The notes: generated from the letters alone by a model not told the origin. 64,000 nucleotides of DNA from Geomonas oryzisoli (GCF_018986915.1 NZ_CP076723.1:901501-965500), one strand, 5' to 3'; positions 45,122-54,264 are shown, numbered from the stretch's first letter. Made by a program: numbers and translations.

Positions 45122-46245
45122 CGGGATGGCTCCTTCTGCTCCAGTTGGTCGCGGTATTCCTTCTCGGTGATCAGCCCCTGGCTGCGCAGCCGGCGCAGTT
45201 TGAGCACCCGGTCCAAACCGGCGGGAAGCGCCGGGGGCATGCCGTCATCGAGCCCCGACACCAGGTACAACTGCCCCCGGTAGCTCACCGCCAGTCCGGA
45301 GCCGTCGGGGAGGAAGCTCCCCTTGGCGTCGGGAGGAAAGGTCGCGATCTCCTTCCCTTTCCGATACAGGTGGCCGGCAAGCAGCAGGTAGCTCCCGGAG
45401 GGCGACATGGCCGGGTTGATGGCGGGACTGGGCCACCCTTCCAGCTCCTTGCCGTCCAGCAACGAGATTCTGCGCGAGGCCTTTTCCGCGTTGCCGACGA
45501 CCAGCGACTCGCCGTCCGGCGTGTAGATCACGGTTCCTTCCCCGAGCTGTACCTGCCCCACTTCGCTTCCGCCGCCGCTGTCAAGGTTGCGGACCAGGAC
45601 CTTCAGGTACGGGGTGAAGAGGGGCGGGTCCTTCAAGGAGGTGAAGGCGATCTCGTCGCGGTAGGGGGAGACGGCGATGAACAGCTGGTTGTACAGCAGC
45701 TGTTCCGGCAACCTCGCCACGTGCGGACGCAGCGTGACGTCGTTCAGCAGCGTGGCGACGGGGGGCGTGGTGCCGTCCCACTGGAACAGTCGCGAGGTCA
45801 TCTGTGAACCGAAGCTGAACTTTCTGATATTGAGAACCCCGGCCAGCAGCTCCTTGTCGGAGCGCCAGGCTACAGAGGTGACCCTGCCTGCGATGGGGGT
45901 TTCCGCTACCGTCGCCCCCTTTCGATCCAGGATGCGGAGCAGGGAGCCCCCCTTGCTCGGCAGGGCAACCGCCAGCCGCTCTCCGCTCGGTGAAAAGCGG
46001 AGCACGCCGGCGCCGTCGCGGCCGATGCCCACGCTCTTTCCCTGCTGGTCGGTGAGGGTCAGCACACCGTTGCTCACGGTGGCGAAGGTGCCGTTTCGGG
46101 AGGCATCGAACGGGGTGCCCGCATCGGAGCAGGCGATCGGTTTCACCTCGAGCCCGGTGGGGAGCTGGGCCGGCAAGGTGGCCGCACAGCCGGGCAGGGA
46201 GCAAAGGGCAAGGACGGAAAGCAGGATCAGTACGAAGTTCTTCAT
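45118..46245 (-). CDS. beta-propeller lipoprotein with SHOCT-like C-terminus
   Basis: 375 aa from the ATG at 46245 (CGGAGGTGAC upstream). Lipobox: 'LSVLALCSLPGCAATLP', with Cys20 as likely lipid-bearing residue. WD40/TolB-like blades follow ('GAGVLRFSPSGERLAVALPS', 'VTSVAWRSDKELLAGVLNI', 'GTVIYTPDGESLVVGNAEKA', 'AINPAMSPSGSYLLLAGHLY', 'KGSFLPDGSGLAVSYRGQLYLV'). The C-terminal 'VLKLRRLRSQGLITEKEYRDQLEQKE' is SHOCT-like, as in the cytochrome made from the overlapping downstream gene. Probably an outer- or inner-membrane-anchored partner of that cytochrome. Confidence 0.8.
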   Translation of the reverse strand: MKNFVLILLSVLALCSLPGCAATLPAQLPTGLEVKPIACSDAGTPFDASRNGTFATVSNGVLTLTDQQGKSVGIGRDGAGVLRFSPSGERLAVALPSKGGSLLRILDRKGATVAETPIAGRVTSVAWRSDKELLAGVLNIRKFSFGSQMTSRLFQWDGTTPPVATLLNDVTLRPHVARLPEQLLYNQLFIAVSPYRDEIAFTSLKDPPLFTPYLKVLVRNLDSGGGSEVGQVQLGEGTVIYTPDGESLVVGNAEKASRRISLLDGKELEGWPSPAINPAMSPSGSYLLLAGHLYRKGKEIATFPPDAKGSFLPDGSGLAVSYRGQLYLVSGLDDGMPPALPAGLDRVLKLRRLRSQGLITEKEYRDQLEQKEPSR

Positions 46246-46504
46246 GTCACCTCCGGTTTGAGCGGCGCCAGTGTACTCAATTTCCCGCATCAAAACAACA
46301 GACAACACCGCTATGTCACCCCCTTGAGCCGTATACCGCATCCCCCTTCCCAGCATCCCCTCCAGGGGGACGGGTGTGTGTTCCCGCCCCCGGAGGGGGA
46401 GGGTGAGGGAGGGGTAAGGCGAAGCTGTTCAGGCGGGACGCCGTGCTCCGTGTCGAGTCGATGTGGTAGAATCGCTGCATTGTCGTTGGCGAAGGAGGGA
46501 CGGT

Positions 46505-46786
46505 ATGCACGTGGCATTACTGCAGATGAGGCTCTTACTGCCAAGCCGCACGCTCAAGGAGAAGCGGGCGATCGTCAAAAGCGTCCTGGCCCGTGCGCGC
46601 AACAGGTTCAACGTCGCCTGTTCCGAAAGCGCCCTCCACGACCAGCCCGCCGACGCCGAACTCTGCTTCGTCACGGTCGCCTCAAGCCCCACCAGGGCCA
46701 GGCAGCTCTTGCAGGAACTGGAGTACTGGCTCGTTTCGGAGCGGCCGGACCTGCAGATCATCGACTTGCAGATCGAGGAGCTGTAG
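46505..46786 (+). CDS. DUF503 (YlxP-like) protein
   Basis: 93 aa from the ATG at 46505 with AAGGAGGGA upstream; the in-frame extension to 46463 is not supported. 'MHVALLQMRLLLPSRTLKEKRAIVKSVLARARNRFNVACSES' (split by the usual 'LKEKR' core) and 'LCFVTVASSPTRARQLLQELEYWL' are diagnostic of DUF503. The fold is small alpha/beta; in many bacteria it lies between infB and rbfA, but here it precedes an export operon. Role unknown. Confidence 0.9.
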   Translation: MHVALLQMRLLLPSRTLKEKRAIVKSVLARARNRFNVACSESALHDQPADAELCFVTVASSPTRARQLLQELEYWLVSERPDLQIIDLQIEEL

Positions 46787-46863
46787 CAGCATTGTCGCTT
46801 CCCACCCATCTGAAAATGTGTTAGCTTCCGCTTCTATGAATCCGCTAATCGGGGTGATCCTGC

Positions 46864-48081
46864 ATGGCACAAGACGACCTTAACAAACTGACCATCGACA
46901 AACATCGCTACACCCCCTCCGGCGGTGCCGGAAGGAAACGGCGCACGAGGATCGTGACGGTGCTGGTGCTTTTGGCGCTGGTGCTCGCGGTATGGGCCAT
47001 GGCGACCACGCGCAGCGTCGAGGTCGAAGTGGCCACCGTTTCCCTGGTCTATCCCTCGCAGACCATTTCGCTGCTGAACGCAAGCGGCTACGTGGTGGCC
47101 CAGAGAAAGGCCGCGGTCTCCTCCAAGGCCACCGGCAGGCTGGAATGGCTCGGGGTGGAAGAGGGGAGCGTGGTACGCGAGGGGCAACTGCTCGCCCGCC
47201 TGGAGAACCGCGACGTGGCTGCCCAAAAAGGGCAGGCGTCGGCCTCGCTTTCGGCTGCGCGCGACAACCTGGAACAGGCCAAGGTGGAGCAAAAGGACGC
47301 CGCACGCGCCCTCACACGCGCCAAGGAACTGATCGGACAGGGGATTATCGCCCAGGCCGACTACGACACGGCCGAGGCGCGCTACCAGCGCGCGCAAGCC
47401 GCCGTGGCGGCCGCGCAGGCCAATATCAGCGGAGCGCAAAGCGCCCTGCGCGGTGCCGAAGCCTCCCTGGACTACACCCTGATCCGCGCCCCCTTCGACG
47501 GGGTGGTGCTCACCAAGAACGCCGATGTGGGCGACATCGTCTCCCCGCTAGCCGCCGCGGCCAACGCCAAGGCCGCCGTGGTCACCATGGCCGACATGGG
47601 ATCGCTGCAGGTCGAGGCGGATGTCTCGGAGGCTAACCTGGGCAAGGTGAAGGTGGGGCAACCGTGCGAAATCGTCCTCGACGCACTCCCCGACGTCCGC
47701 TTCCGCGGCGCGCTCTCCACCATCGTCCCCACGGCCGACCGCAGCAAGGGGAGCGTGATGGTCAAGGTCCGCTTCCTGGACCAGGACAAGCGTCTGTTGC
47801 CGGAGATGAGCGCGAAGGTCGCCTTCCTGGAGCGTGAGTTGAAGGGGGGGGAAGGGGCGCCCCGCGTGGGGCTGCCACCGGCCGCGGTGCTGCATCGCGA
47901 TGGCAGGGACTATGTCTTCAAAGTGGTCAAGGACAGGGCGCAGCTCACCCCGGTGGTGCTTGGGGGGAAGCTTGGCGACCTGGTGCAGGCGACCTCCGGC
48001 GTCAACGCCGGCGAGCGCATCGTGACCAAGCCCCTGGACAAGTTGCGCGACGGCAGCCGCGTGAAGACGGCGGAAAAGTAG
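46864..48081 (+). CDS. periplasmic adaptor (membrane fusion) subunit of an ABC exporter
   Basis: 405 aa. One N-terminal membrane segment (about 27-46), biotinyl-lipoyl halves ('ASGYVVAQRKAAVSSKATGRLEWLGVEEGSVVREGQLLARL' and 'YTLIRAPFDGVVLTKNADVGDIV'), an alpha-hairpin coiled coil between (about 120-195, 'KGQASASLSAARDNLEQAK'), then beta-barrel and membrane-proximal domains. MacA-type. It starts the operon adaptor-ATPase-permease-permease, linking an inner-membrane ABC complex to an outer-membrane exit. Confidence 0.92.
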   Translation: MAQDDLNKLTIDKHRYTPSGGAGRKRRTRIVTVLVLLALVLAVWAMATTRSVEVEVATVSLVYPSQTISLLNASGYVVAQRKAAVSSKATGRLEWLGVEEGSVVREGQLLARLENRDVAAQKGQASASLSAARDNLEQAKVEQKDAARALTRAKELIGQGIIAQADYDTAEARYQRAQAAVAAAQANISGAQSALRGAEASLDYTLIRAPFDGVVLTKNADVGDIVSPLAAAANAKAAVVTMADMGSLQVEADVSEANLGKVKVGQPCEIVLDALPDVRFRGALSTIVPTADRSKGSVMVKVRFLDQDKRLLPEMSAKVAFLERELKGGEGAPRVGLPPAAVLHRDGRDYVFKVVKDRAQLTPVVLGGKLGDLVQATSGVNAGERIVTKPLDKLRDGSRVKTAEK

Positions 48082-48083
48082 CC

Positions 48084-48773
48084 ATGGCCGAAGCGAGCGA
48101 GCCTATCGTCCGGATCAGGAACCTCACCAAGGCCTACCGCCGGGGTACCCAGCTGATCCCCGTGCTGACCGGTATCAACTTCGACATCGCGCGGGGGGAG
48201 TTCGTCGCCCTCATGGGGCCCTCCGGCTCCGGCAAGAGCACCCTTCTCAACCTGATCGCCGGCATCGACAGCGCCGATGAGGGATCGATCCTCGTGGGAG
48301 ACGTCGAGATCACCCGCCTGGGCGAAAGCGATCTCGCCCGCTGGCGCGCCGGCAGCGTCGGCTTCATCTTCCAGTTCTACAACCTCATCCCGGTCCTGAC
48401 CGCCTTCGAGAACGTGGAGCTTCCCCTTTTGCTGACCCACCTGAACCGCCGCGAGCGGCGCGAGCACGTGGAGGCGGTCCTGAACGTGGTGGGGCTTGCC
48501 GACCGGATGGACCACTATCCTTCCCAGCTCTCCGGCGGTCAGCAGCAGCGGGTCGCCATCGCCCGCGCCATCGTCACCGACCCGGAGATACTGGTGGCGG
48601 ACGAGCCGACCGGCGACCTGGACCGGGCCTCGGCCGAGGAGATTCTGCAGCTCATGGACCGGCTGGTGCGGGAGTTCGGCAAGACCGTGATCATGGTCAC
48701 CCACGACCCGCGTGCCGCGGAGAAGGCACACCTGATCCGGCACCTGGAGAAGGGTGAGCTGAGCGTGACCTAG
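48084..48773 (+). CDS. ABC transporter ATPase, MacB/LolD type
   Basis: 229 aa. Walker A '[16 protein letters not shown]', Q-loop '[22 protein letters not shown]', signature '[15 protein letters not shown]', Walker B '[12 protein letters not shown]', H-loop '[12 protein letters not shown]'. This is the type VII (MacB/LolD/FtsE-like) subfamily that works with FtsX-type permeases. Two bases after the adaptor gene. Confidence 0.95.
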   Translation: MAEASEPIVRIRNLTKAYRRGTQLIPVLTGINFDIARGEFVALMGPSGSGKSTLLNLIAGIDSADEGSILVGDVEITRLGESDLARWRAGSVGFIFQFYNLIPVLTAFENVELPLLLTHLNRRERREHVEAVLNVVGLADRMDHYPSQLSGGQQQRVAIARAIVTDPEILVADEPTGDLDRASAEEILQLMDRLVREFGKTVIMVTHDPRAAEKAHLIRHLEKGELSVT

Positions 48774-49940
48774 ATGGGCATCCCCTATTCCTACAGCTTT
48801 CGCAACCTCTGGACCCGCAGGCTCACCACGGTCCTCACCGCAAGCGGCATGGGGCTCGTGGTGTTCGTCTTCGCGGCCACCCTGATGCTGACCGAGGGGC
48901 TGCAAAAGACCCTGGTGCAGACCGGCTCCGCCGACAACGTGGTGCTGCTCAGGAAATCCTCCAACTCCGAGGTGCAAAGCGCGGTGGAGAGGGACCAGGC
49001 GTCCCTCCTGGAGAGCCAGCCGGAGATCGCCGTCGGAGCCGATGGGGAGCCGCTTTTGGCCAAGGAGCTGGTGGTTCTCATCAACCTGAAGAAGCGGGTG
49101 GGGGACAAGCCTTCCAACGTGATCATCCGCGGCATCGATCCGGCCTCGCTGAAGTTGCGCCCGGCGGTCCGGCTGAAGGAGGGGCGTATGCCGCGCCCCG
49201 GTTCCGCCGAGGTCGTCGCCGGAGAGAGCGTGGCGCGTCGCTTCAAGGGGTGCGGGCTGGGCGAGACCCTTCGGTTCGGCATGCGCGACTGGCGCGTGGT
49301 AGGCGTCTTCGATGCCGGTTCCACCGGTTTTTCCTCCGAGATATGGGGCGACCGCGACCAGATGATGCAGGCCTTTCGGCGGCCGGTCTACTCCTCGATC
49401 ATCTTCCGGCTGCGCGACACCACCGCCTTCGACGCCTACAAGGCGAGGGTGGAGGCCGATCCGAGGCTCACCGTCGAGGCGAAACGCGAGACCCAGTACT
49501 ACCTGGACCAGTCCGAGGCGATGGCGAAGTTTTTACGCATCCTGGGCCTGGTGCTCACAGTCATTTTTTCCATCGGCGCCGTCATCGGGGCAACCATCAC
49601 CATGTACGCCGCAGTCGCCAACCGGGTCACCGAGATAGGCACCCTGCGCGCGCTCGGGTTCCAGAAAAAGAGCATCCTCTCCGCCTTCGTACTCGAGGCA
49701 CTCCTTTTGGGGCTGTGTGGCGGAGTGCTCGGCGTCTGTGCCGCCTCGTTCATGCAGCTCATCACCATTTCCACCATGAACTGGAACTCGTTTTCGGAAC
49801 TGGCCTTTTCCTTCACCCTCAACGTCAGCATCGTGTGGAAGTCGCTGCTCTTCTCCGCCGTCATGGGGCTTGTCGGAGGCGCACTCCCCGCCCTGCGCGC
49901 CGCGCGGATGAACATAGTCGAGGCCCTGCGGGCCACTTAA
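48774..49940 (+). CDS. FtsX/MacB-type ABC permease 1
   Basis: 388 aa, starting right after the ATPase stop. N-terminal membrane segment ('RLTTVLTASGMGLVVFVFAATLML'), a large periplasmic domain of ~220 residues, and three C-terminal segments ('FLRILGLVLTVIFSIGAVIGATITMYAAV', 'LLFSAVMGLVGGALPALRAARM'). The cytoplasmic FtsX motif 'RVTEIGTLRALGFQKKSILSAFVLEALLLG' is present. Paired with a second, different permease, so a heterodimeric exporter. Confidence 0.92.
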   Translation: MGIPYSYSFRNLWTRRLTTVLTASGMGLVVFVFAATLMLTEGLQKTLVQTGSADNVVLLRKSSNSEVQSAVERDQASLLESQPEIAVGADGEPLLAKELVVLINLKKRVGDKPSNVIIRGIDPASLKLRPAVRLKEGRMPRPGSAEVVAGESVARRFKGCGLGETLRFGMRDWRVVGVFDAGSTGFSSEIWGDRDQMMQAFRRPVYSSIIFRLRDTTAFDAYKARVEADPRLTVEAKRETQYYLDQSEAMAKFLRILGLVLTVIFSIGAVIGATITMYAAVANRVTEIGTLRALGFQKKSILSAFVLEALLLGLCGGVLGVCAASFMQLITISTMNWNSFSELAFSFTLNVSIVWKSLLFSAVMGLVGGALPALRAARMNIVEALRAT

Positions 49941-49967
49941 AAACGGTTTGGGTTTTTCGAGGTTTTG

Positions 49968-51125
49968 ATGTTCTTCCTGAAATACATCCTCAGGAATCTC
50001 TTCCGGCACAAGCTCCGCTCCGTCCTCACCATCGTGGGGGTGGCCGTGGCGGTGCTCGCCTTCGGCCTTTTGCGCACCCTGGTGGGGCTTTGGTACGCCG
50101 GCGCCGAGCACGCCTCCGACACGCGTCTGGTCACCCGTAACGCCATCTCCCTGGTCTTCCCGCTCCCCATCTCCTACCTGGAGCGGATCCGCGGCACCGC
50201 TGGGGTGACCTCGGTCTCCTACGGCAACTGGTTCGGCGGGTTCTACAAGGACGAGAAGAACTTCTTCGCCAACTACGCCATCGAGCCGCGCGGGTACCTG
50301 GAACTCTATCCGGAGCTCGTGCTTTCCCCCAAGGAGAAGAACGACTTCCTCCTGGACCGCAAAGGGTGCATCGTCGGCGCACGTCTGGCCAGGACCTACG
50401 GCTGGAAGGTCGGCGACCTGATCACCCTCAAGGGAACGATCTACCCCGGGCAGTGGGAGTTCGTGCTGCGCGGCATATACCACGGCAAGGAGAAGGCGAC
50501 CGAGGAGCGGATCCTGCTCTTTCACTGGAGCTACTTGAACGAGAGCATGCGTCAGACCGTCCCCCGCCGCGCCGACCAGGTGGGGTACTTCGTCGTGGGG
50601 GTGAAAAAGCCGGAGCTCGCCCCCGACGTCTCCCTCGCCATCGACTCGATGTTCAAGAATTCCCTCGCGGAGACCCTCACCGAGACGGAGAAGGCGTTCC
50701 ACATGAGCTTCGTCTCCATGACCGAAGCGATCATGATCGCCATCCAGATCGTCTCCTATATGGTGATTGCCATCATCATGGTGGTCGCGGCCAATACCAT
50801 GGCCATGACCGCGCGGGAGCGTATCGCCGAGTACGCCACCCTGAAGACGCTGGGCTTCAAGGGGGGGCACCTGGCCGGGCTCATCTTCGGCGAGTCGGTG
50901 CTGATCTCGGTGGTGGGAGGCGTGGTCGGGGTGGTTGCGACCTTCCCTGCCGCCCACTGGATCGAAACCGAGCTGGCCCAGTTTTTCCCCTATTTCAGCG
51001 TCTCGACCGAGACCATCCTGCTCGAATTGCTCGCCGCCCTGTCGGTGGGCGTGGTCTCCGGGATCTTCCCCACCTGGCGCGGCGCCACCATCCGCATCGC
51101 CGACGGGCTGAAGCGGATCGGGTAA
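49968..51125 (+). CDS. FtsX/MacB-type ABC permease 2
   Basis: 385 aa from the ATG at 49968 (CGAGG upstream). Same layout as its neighbour: 'MFFLKYILRNLFRHKLRSVL', a periplasmic domain, and C-terminal 'MVIAIIMVVAANTMAMTARERIAEYATLKTLGFKGGHLAGLIFGES' with the FtsX coupling helix. The two permeases differ clearly in the periplasmic domains. The operon lacks an outer-membrane TolC-type gene, which must be elsewhere. Substrate not predictable: lipids, lipoproteins, peptides or drugs. Confidence 0.92.
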   Translation: MFFLKYILRNLFRHKLRSVLTIVGVAVAVLAFGLLRTLVGLWYAGAEHASDTRLVTRNAISLVFPLPISYLERIRGTAGVTSVSYGNWFGGFYKDEKNFFANYAIEPRGYLELYPELVLSPKEKNDFLLDRKGCIVGARLARTYGWKVGDLITLKGTIYPGQWEFVLRGIYHGKEKATEERILLFHWSYLNESMRQTVPRRADQVGYFVVGVKKPELAPDVSLAIDSMFKNSLAETLTETEKAFHMSFVSMTEAIMIAIQIVSYMVIAIIMVVAANTMAMTARERIAEYATLKTLGFKGGHLAGLIFGESVLISVVGGVVGVVATFPAAHWIETELAQFFPYFSVSTETILLELLAALSVGVVSGIFPTWRGATIRIADGLKRIG

Positions 51126-51144
51126 GGCCAGAGCGTTAAAATCC

Positions 51145-51345
51145 TCAACGCAAAGACACCAAGCCGCAAAGGCGCGAAGAGAAACCAAATTCTTGTGTTT
51201 TCAAGCAAAACCCAGTATAAGACCCGCCTGTATTCCGCTTTCCAGCCGTACTCTTAGAGGTTCCCCCCTCGGCGCCTTTGCCTCTGATGTGCAATGCTCT
51301 TGGTTTTTTCTCAGCGTCTTAGCGGCTTTGCGCCTTCGCGTTAGA
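51145..51345. repeat. long imperfect inverted repeat, CGCAAAG/CTTTGCG type (element B)
   Basis: Left arm CAACGCAAAGACACC... AAGCCGCAAAGGCGCGAAGA...AACCA (51145-51187); right arm TGGTTTTTTCTC...AGCGGCTTTGCGCC...TTCGCGTT (about 51301-51342), roughly 70-75% complementary by eye, with a ~113-bp loop that itself has GGCGCCTTTGCCTC. It fills the 257-bp gap between the exporter operon and the gene at 51383. Related to element A at 42404. Confidence 0.75.
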
Positions 51346-51382
51346 GCTTTTTCTTTGTGTTTTTGATTTTAGGAGGTACCCG

Positions 51383-52126
51383 TTGAGATTTTTTCGTCTG
51401 CCCAAGGACCGCATCGTCTGGCTGCTGCTGCTGGTTTCCCTGGCCCTGTACCTCGCTGATTACTTCCTGTTCCCCCGCGCCGAGGAGATCGGCTTCAACT
51501 TCATGTCTAACGTGGCCTTCCTCCCGGTCTACGTCCTGTTCGTCACCCTCATGATCGAGCGTGTCCTCAAGGAGCGCGAGCGCGAGGCGATGATCAAGAA
51601 ACTGAACATGGTCATCGGCATCTTCTTCAGCGAGGTCGGCTCGCCGCTTTTGCGGGATCTGCACGATTTCTACCCGGACGGAAAGGAACTCTCGACCAGA
51701 CTCGGCATCACGGTGCGCTGGCGCGCCGAGGATTACCGACAGGCCCGGGAGTTTCTCAAGGATCACGAGATTCGCCCCGATTCACGGGCCGGCGACCTCG
51801 CCGCCCTCAAGGCCTTCCTGGCCGAGAAAAAGGGGGTGATGCTGTCGCTCATGGAGAACCCGAACCTTTTGGAGCATGACTCCTTCACCGACCTGCTCTG
51901 GGCCGTGTTCCACCTGATCGAGGAACTCCAGGCCCGCCACTCCTTGTCCGACCTGCCGGCCAGCGACCTGGAGCACTTAAGCGGGGACATGAAGCGCGCC
52001 CACACCCACCTGCTCATGGAATGGCTCTCCTACATGGCGCACCTGCAGAAGGACTACCCCTACCTCTTCTCTCTGGCGGTCCGCATGAACCCCATGAACC
52101 CCGAGGCGCACCCCGAGGTGACCTGA
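51383..52126 (+). CDS. membrane-anchored protein of unknown function
   Basis: 247 aa, TTG start with AGGAGG upstream. Two hydrophobic segments near the N-terminus ('IVWLLLLVSLALYLADYFLF', 'VAFLPVYVLFVTLMIERVL') form a hairpin, then ~185 residues of soluble helical domain in the cytoplasm ('KKLNMVIGIFFSEVGSPLLRDLHDFYP', 'LWAVFHLIEELQARHSLSDL', 'HLLMEWLSYMAHLQKDYPYLFSLAVRMNP'). I recognise no family. The ending 'YLFSLAVRMNPMNPEA' is distinctive. Single gene before pheA. Confidence 0.75.
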   Translation: MRFFRLPKDRIVWLLLLVSLALYLADYFLFPRAEEIGFNFMSNVAFLPVYVLFVTLMIERVLKEREREAMIKKLNMVIGIFFSEVGSPLLRDLHDFYPDGKELSTRLGITVRWRAEDYRQAREFLKDHEIRPDSRAGDLAALKAFLAEKKGVMLSLMENPNLLEHDSFTDLLWAVFHLIEELQARHSLSDLPASDLEHLSGDMKRAHTHLLMEWLSYMAHLQKDYPYLFSLAVRMNPMNPEAHPEVT

Positions 52127-52222
52127 CAAAGAGAAAAAAAGTTGCATCTTTGCGGCGGGTGCCTTATAAGTATCAGCTCCGCAAAAAGTGCCACTATCCC
52201 TCCTGAAAGGTGACCGAAAGCT

Positions 52223-53302
52223 TTGAAAGAAAAGCAGACTCTGGCAAAACTCCGTCAGGAAATAGATGCGGTGGACGATCGCATCCTGGAACTTCTCAAC
52301 GAGCGGGCCAAGCTCGTGATGCAGGTCGGCGCGGTGAAGACCGAAAACCGCAGCGACTTCCACGTGCCCAGCCGTGAGCGGGAGATCTATGACCGGCTCA
52401 CCGCGGCCAACCCCGGCCCCTTCCCGGCCGAGGCGGTGCGGGGCGTGTTCCGCGAGATCATCTCGGCGTCTCTGGCGCTGGAGAAGCCTCTGAAGGTCGC
52501 CTTCCTGGGGCCCAACGCCACCTTCAGCCACCTGGCCGCCATGCAGCATTTCGGCCTTTCGGCCTCGCTCTCGCCGGAGCGCTCCATCCCGGCCGTGTTC
52601 GAGGCGGTGGAGAAGGGTGAGGCGTACTACGGCGTGGTCCCGGTGGAGAACACCACCGAGGGGATGATCTCCCACACGCTCGACATGTTCATGGAGAGCG
52701 AGCTGAAGATCAACGCGGAGGTCCTTTTGGAGGTATCGCACTTCCTGCTCTCCAGGACCGGCCGCTTCGAAGACATCAAGAAGGTCTACTCGCACCCGCA
52801 GCCCCTGGCCCAGTGCCGCAAGTGGCTCGCCGAGAACCTCCCCAACGTGCCGCTGGTCGACGTCGCCTCCACGACGCTCGCCGCCCAGATCGTGGCCGAG
52901 GACTACACCGCGGCGGCGATCGCCAGCGAGTATGCCTCCTCCATCTACAATCTGAAGATCGTGAAGGCCCGCATAGAGGACCAGGTCAACAACTTCACCA
53001 GGTTCCTGGTCATCGGCCGGAAGGTGGCAGAGCGCAGCGGCGACGACAAGACCTCGCTCATGTTCTCCGTACGTGACGAGCCCGGCATCCTGCACCGCAT
53101 GCTGGAGCCGTTCGCCAAGCGCGGCATCAACCTCTCCAAGATCGAGTCCCGCCCGCTCAAGAAGAAGGCGTGGGAGTACATCTTCTACCTGGATCTTTCC
53201 GGGCACATCGCCGATCCGGAGGTCGGCGAGGCGGTCAAGGACCTGTCCGGCTGCTGCCAGTTCGTCAAGGTGCTGGGATCGTACCCCCGGGCGCGCCAGT
53301 GA
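52223..53302 (+). CDS. pheA: bifunctional chorismate mutase / prephenate dehydratase
   Basis: 359 aa, TTG start (AAAGGTGA upstream). AroQ chorismate mutase at about 5-85 ('LRQEIDAVDDRILELLNERAKLVMQVG'), prephenate dehydratase at about 92-270 ('VAFLGPNATFSHLAA', 'YYGVVPVENTTEGMI', the conserved Thr-Arg-Phe in 'NNFTRFLVIG'), and an ACT regulatory domain ('LMFSVRDEPGILHRMLEPFAKRGINLSKIESRP'), which binds phenylalanine for feedback. Head of the pheA-tyrA-aroA-cmk-ispH-rpsA block. Confidence 0.96.
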   Translation: MKEKQTLAKLRQEIDAVDDRILELLNERAKLVMQVGAVKTENRSDFHVPSREREIYDRLTAANPGPFPAEAVRGVFREIISASLALEKPLKVAFLGPNATFSHLAAMQHFGLSASLSPERSIPAVFEAVEKGEAYYGVVPVENTTEGMISHTLDMFMESELKINAEVLLEVSHFLLSRTGRFEDIKKVYSHPQPLAQCRKWLAENLPNVPLVDVASTTLAAQIVAEDYTAAAIASEYASSIYNLKIVKARIEDQVNNFTRFLVIGRKVAERSGDDKTSLMFSVRDEPGILHRMLEPFAKRGINLSKIESRPLKKKAWEYIFYLDLSGHIADPEVGEAVKDLSGCCQFVKVLGSYPRARQ

Positions 53303-53313
53303 AAGGGACGGGC

Positions 53314-54174
53314 ATGGTCTATTTCAAGAAAATGGCCGTGATCGGCGTCGGTCTTATCGGCGGTTCCCTGGCCCGGGTCCTGCGTGAGAAGGGAGCCGTG
53401 GGCGAGGTGGTCGGCGTCGGCCGCGGCGAAGCGAACCTGAAGCGCGGCGTGGAGCTCGGCGTCTTGGACAGCTACACCACCGACGCGAGGGAAGGGGTGG
53501 CCGGGGCCGACCTGGTCTTCGTGGCCACGCCGGTCTGCACCATACCGAAGGTCGTTGCCGAGATAGCCCCCTTTCTTGCTCCGGGCTGCATCGTCACCGA
53601 CGGCGGCAGCGTGAAGGAGACCGTGGTGACTGCCTGCGAGCCGCTCATGCCGGCCGGGACCTTCTTCGTCGGCGGGCATCCCATCGCCGGGACCGAGCAT
53701 TCCGGAGTCGAGGCCTCCTTTTCCACCCTGTACATGGGGAGGCGTTGCATCGTCACCCCCACCGCCAGCACCGATCCGGCCGCATTGGAGAAGGTGGTCG
53801 AGCTCTGGAAACTGGCCGGTTCCACCGTGCCGCTCATGGATCCCGTGCAGCACGATCGGGTGGTTGCCGCCATCTCGCATCTGCCGCACATGGTCGCCTA
53901 CTCCCTGGTGAATGCGGTGGATGGTTACGACCGTTTCGGCGGCGATCTGCTCTCCTTTTCTGCGGGCGGTTTCAGGGATTTCACCCGGATCGCCTCCTCC
54001 GATCCGGTCATGTGGCGCGACATCGCCCTCACCAACCGGGAGGCGATACTGGAGATGATGGACTTTTTCTCCGTGTACCTGGAGAAGCTGCGTGGGCTGG
54101 TCGCCGAAGGCGATGCCGACGGCCTGCAGGCCTTCTTCCTCAACTCGAAGCAGAAGCGGGACGCGATTCTCTAG
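53314..54174 (+). CDS. tyrA: prephenate dehydrogenase
   Basis: 286 aa from the ATG at 53314; a GTG at 53299 that touches the pheA stop is the alternative. NAD-binding 'AVIGVGLIGGSLARVL', 'VFVATPVCTIPKVV', 'TDGGSVKETVV', 'GGHPIAGTEHSGVEA' with the catalytic His, and 'ISHLPHMVAYSL'. Oxidatively decarboxylates prephenate to 4-hydroxyphenylpyruvate for tyrosine. No ACT domain, unlike many TyrA proteins. Confidence 0.95.
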   Translation: MVYFKKMAVIGVGLIGGSLARVLREKGAVGEVVGVGRGEANLKRGVELGVLDSYTTDAREGVAGADLVFVATPVCTIPKVVAEIAPFLAPGCIVTDGGSVKETVVTACEPLMPAGTFFVGGHPIAGTEHSGVEASFSTLYMGRRCIVTPTASTDPAALEKVVELWKLAGSTVPLMDPVQHDRVVAAISHLPHMVAYSLVNAVDGYDRFGGDLLSFSAGGFRDFTRIASSDPVMWRDIALTNREAILEMMDFFSVYLEKLRGLVAEGDADGLQAFFLNSKQKRDAIL

Positions 54175-54210
54175 CGCCGCTTCTGTCCGGCCCGGTCGCC
54201 CCGGCAGATC

Positions 54211-54264
54211 GACTGGTCCGACTGGTCCGACTGGTCCGACTGGTCCGACTGGTCCGACTGGTCT
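54211..54264. repeat. 9-bp tandem repeat GACTGGTCC
   Basis: Six head-to-tail copies (five perfect, the last GACTGGTCT) in the gap between tyrA and aroA. Unit length is a multiple of three, giving Gly-Pro-Thr repeats in an unused frame. Confidence 0.95.
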
